This document shows positions 4,272 through 5,283 of a stretch of DNA of 5,283 bases, piece after piece. This stretch comes from CAYHWW01 sp964360145 (GTDB lineage: Bacteria > Bdellovibrionota > UBA1018 > CAYHWW01), in assembly GCA_964360145.1 (NCBI GenBank), contig CAYHWW010000220.1:1-5283 (forward strand). The letters are read 5' to 3'. Each line of letters starts with the position of its first letter. Position 1 is the first letter of the stretch. A model generated the notes under the pieces. It saw only the letters and a list, made by a program, of their open reading frames with translations. It ran no database searches and was not told where the DNA came from. The position numbers were made by a program, and so were the translations under genes.

Positions 4272-5283
4272 AGGTGAAACGAACGCAGCTCATACGGACG
4301 TGGCAGGACGGGGCAGCTCCGGAAAAAGAGACAAAGCCTGAGACGCTGAAAGACTTCGTGGCACTCCACCGTGAGTGGATGCTGACGATGAACTACTCGG
4401 CATCCACCATTAAGAGCCGGGAGCGGATGCTTTGGCGCTTCACTGAGTGGTGCGAGGATCGGGGCACGTCGAGGCTCGATCAAGTGACGGGGGCGCTCGT
4501 GGAGCGCTATCCCAAGCACATGTACCAGTCGAAAGACGAGCGCACGGGAAAGCGCCGGTCAGCGGGCGCGCAGTGCGGGCATCTGATGGCCGTGCGTGAG
4601 TTCTTCCGCTGGTGTTATAAGAAAAAGTATCTGCCCTTCAACCCTGCGGCGGAAATCGAATTGCCGCGCCAGGAAAAACGGCTTCCGCGCAATGTCCTCA
4701 CGCCGGAGCAGGTGGAAAAGGTGCTAGCGGTCATCGACATCGAGACGCCGGAGGGGCTTCGGGACCGTGTGATCCTTGAGACGTTTTACTCAACTGGAAT
4801 CCGCCGTGAGGAGCTGGCAAATCTTTATGTGAGTGACGTGCAGCCGAACCCTGGGACACTCCTCATCCGGCTCGGCAAAGGGAAGAAGGATCGGTTCGTT
4901 CCCATCGGGGAGCGGGCCATGGCGTGGATCGAGAAATACCTCAATGAGGCGCGGCCAAAGCTCGTGAAAGGCCGAGACCCGGATGCGCTCTTTTTGACGT
5001 CACTTGGTGAGGGCTGCAAGCCCGACACTTTGTCGGGGTGGATGCACAAGTACATTGAGAAATCCGGCGTCTCCGATAAGGGAGCGTGCCACATCTTTAG
5101 GCACGCCATGGCGACGACGATGCTCGATCATGGGGCGGACCTTCGGTTCATCCAGAAGATGCTCGGGCATTCAGATATTGGCTCGACGCAGATCTACACG
5201 CACGTGAGCTTGCAGAAGCTTCGGGAGGTGCATGAGGCGACGCACCCGGCTTCAAAAATTGCGCGGCCTTCGAGGCAGAAGAA
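4268..5283 (+). CDS. Tyrosine recombinase (XerC/D-like integrase), 3' partial
   Basis: The frame begins at ATG 4268, overlapping the primase stop as ATGA, and is open at the right edge after 338 codons. The product cuts and rejoins DNA at specific sites through a 3'-phosphotyrosine link. A SAM-like core-binding domain (about 27-118, with the phage-integrase pattern YSASTIKSRERML) precedes the catalytic domain (about 141-320). All catalytic residues are present: R179 (STGIRREEL), K204 (GKGKKDR), H275 and R278 (HIFRH), H301 (MLGH) and Y310 (QIYTHV). The R278-H301 and H301-Y310 spacings (23 and 9) equal those I recall for XerD. Little more than a short basic tail should be missing. The overlap implies translational coupling to the primase, so excision/integration and replication are probably co-expressed. 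A mobile-element integrase fits better than housekeeping XerC or XerD because of the neighbours. Confidence 0.95.
   Translation, partial: MKVKRTQLIRTWQDGAAPEKETKPETLKDFVALHREWMLTMNYSASTIKSRERMLWRFTEWCEDRGTSRLDQVTGALVERYPKHMYQSKDERTGKRRSAGAQCGHLMAVREFFRWCYKKKYLPFNPAAEIELPRQEKRLPRNVLTPEQVEKVLAVIDIETPEGLRDRVILETFYSTGIRREELANLYVSDVQPNPGTLLIRLGKGKKDRFVPIGERAMAWIEKYLNEARPKLVKGRDPDALFLTSLGEGCKPDTLSGWMHKYIEKSGVSDKGACHIFRHAMATTMLDHGADLRFIQKMLGHSDIGSTQIYTHVSLQKLREVHEATHPASKIARPSRQK

Noticed and set aside
3970..4341. 123-residue frame overlapping the end of the primase and start of the recombinase
   Set aside because: Both overlapped genes are well supported in other frames. This frame has no domain and no separate ribosome binding site that I can defend.
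1..5283. CRISPR array, tRNA or rRNA genes
   Set aside because: No regularly spaced repeats of suitable length and no tRNA- or rRNA-like segments were seen on either strand.

Overview
The window is a compact, GC-rich bacterial accessory region. Its genes look like the core of a small integrative, possibly self-replicating mobile element: a Cro/C1-type (Xre) regulator on the minus strand, a large primase-helicase fusion diverging from it, and a tyrosine recombinase whose ATG overlaps the primase stop codon (ATGA). The recombinase is still open at the right edge, so the right end of the element is not visible. The host cannot be named from the sequence. From memory only, the Xre and primase proteins resemble families found in elements of Verrucomicrobia, Acidobacteria, Planctomycetes and Deltaproteobacteria. 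A run of 10 N shows that this is a scaffolded draft assembly.

Layout. Positions 1-228 hold three inverted repeats: a perfect 31-bp palindrome at the extreme left, a 15-bp palindrome at 66-80, and a 61-bp hairpin at 168-228. A possible 40-codon ORF with a good ribosome binding site lies between the second and third. Positions 229-462 show no convincing gene. This stretch is strongly purine-skewed on the plus strand, holds a dense G-quadruplex-type cluster (301-350) and is interrupted by the gap (368-377). At 463-528 a 16-bp AT palindrome adjoins a Rho-independent terminator that reads on the minus strand and serves the Xre gene (563-952, minus). The divergent intergenic region 953-1103 carries AT-rich promoter-like sequence and a small inverted repeat. 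The primase-helicase occupies 1104-4271 and the recombinase begins at 4268.

How the parts may work together (inference). The Xre protein would control its own promoter and the facing primase-integrase operon, much like the repressor/replication switch of phage-inducible islands and other phage satellites. The fusion protein carries a CHC2 zinc finger, a Toprim catalytic core, an AAA+-like P-loop ATPase and a winged-helix segment, so it could unwind and prime an element-specific origin. The recombinase would integrate and excise the element. No capsid, terminase, relaxase or cargo gene is visible. The most unusual features are the minimal three-gene design, the palindromes and G-rich tract at the left, a repeat- and hairpin-rich stretch inside the low-complexity 3' end of the primase gene that could be an intragenic origin, and a 10-mer (AAAATGCCGG) found near the left, in the divergent promoter and in that 3' end.
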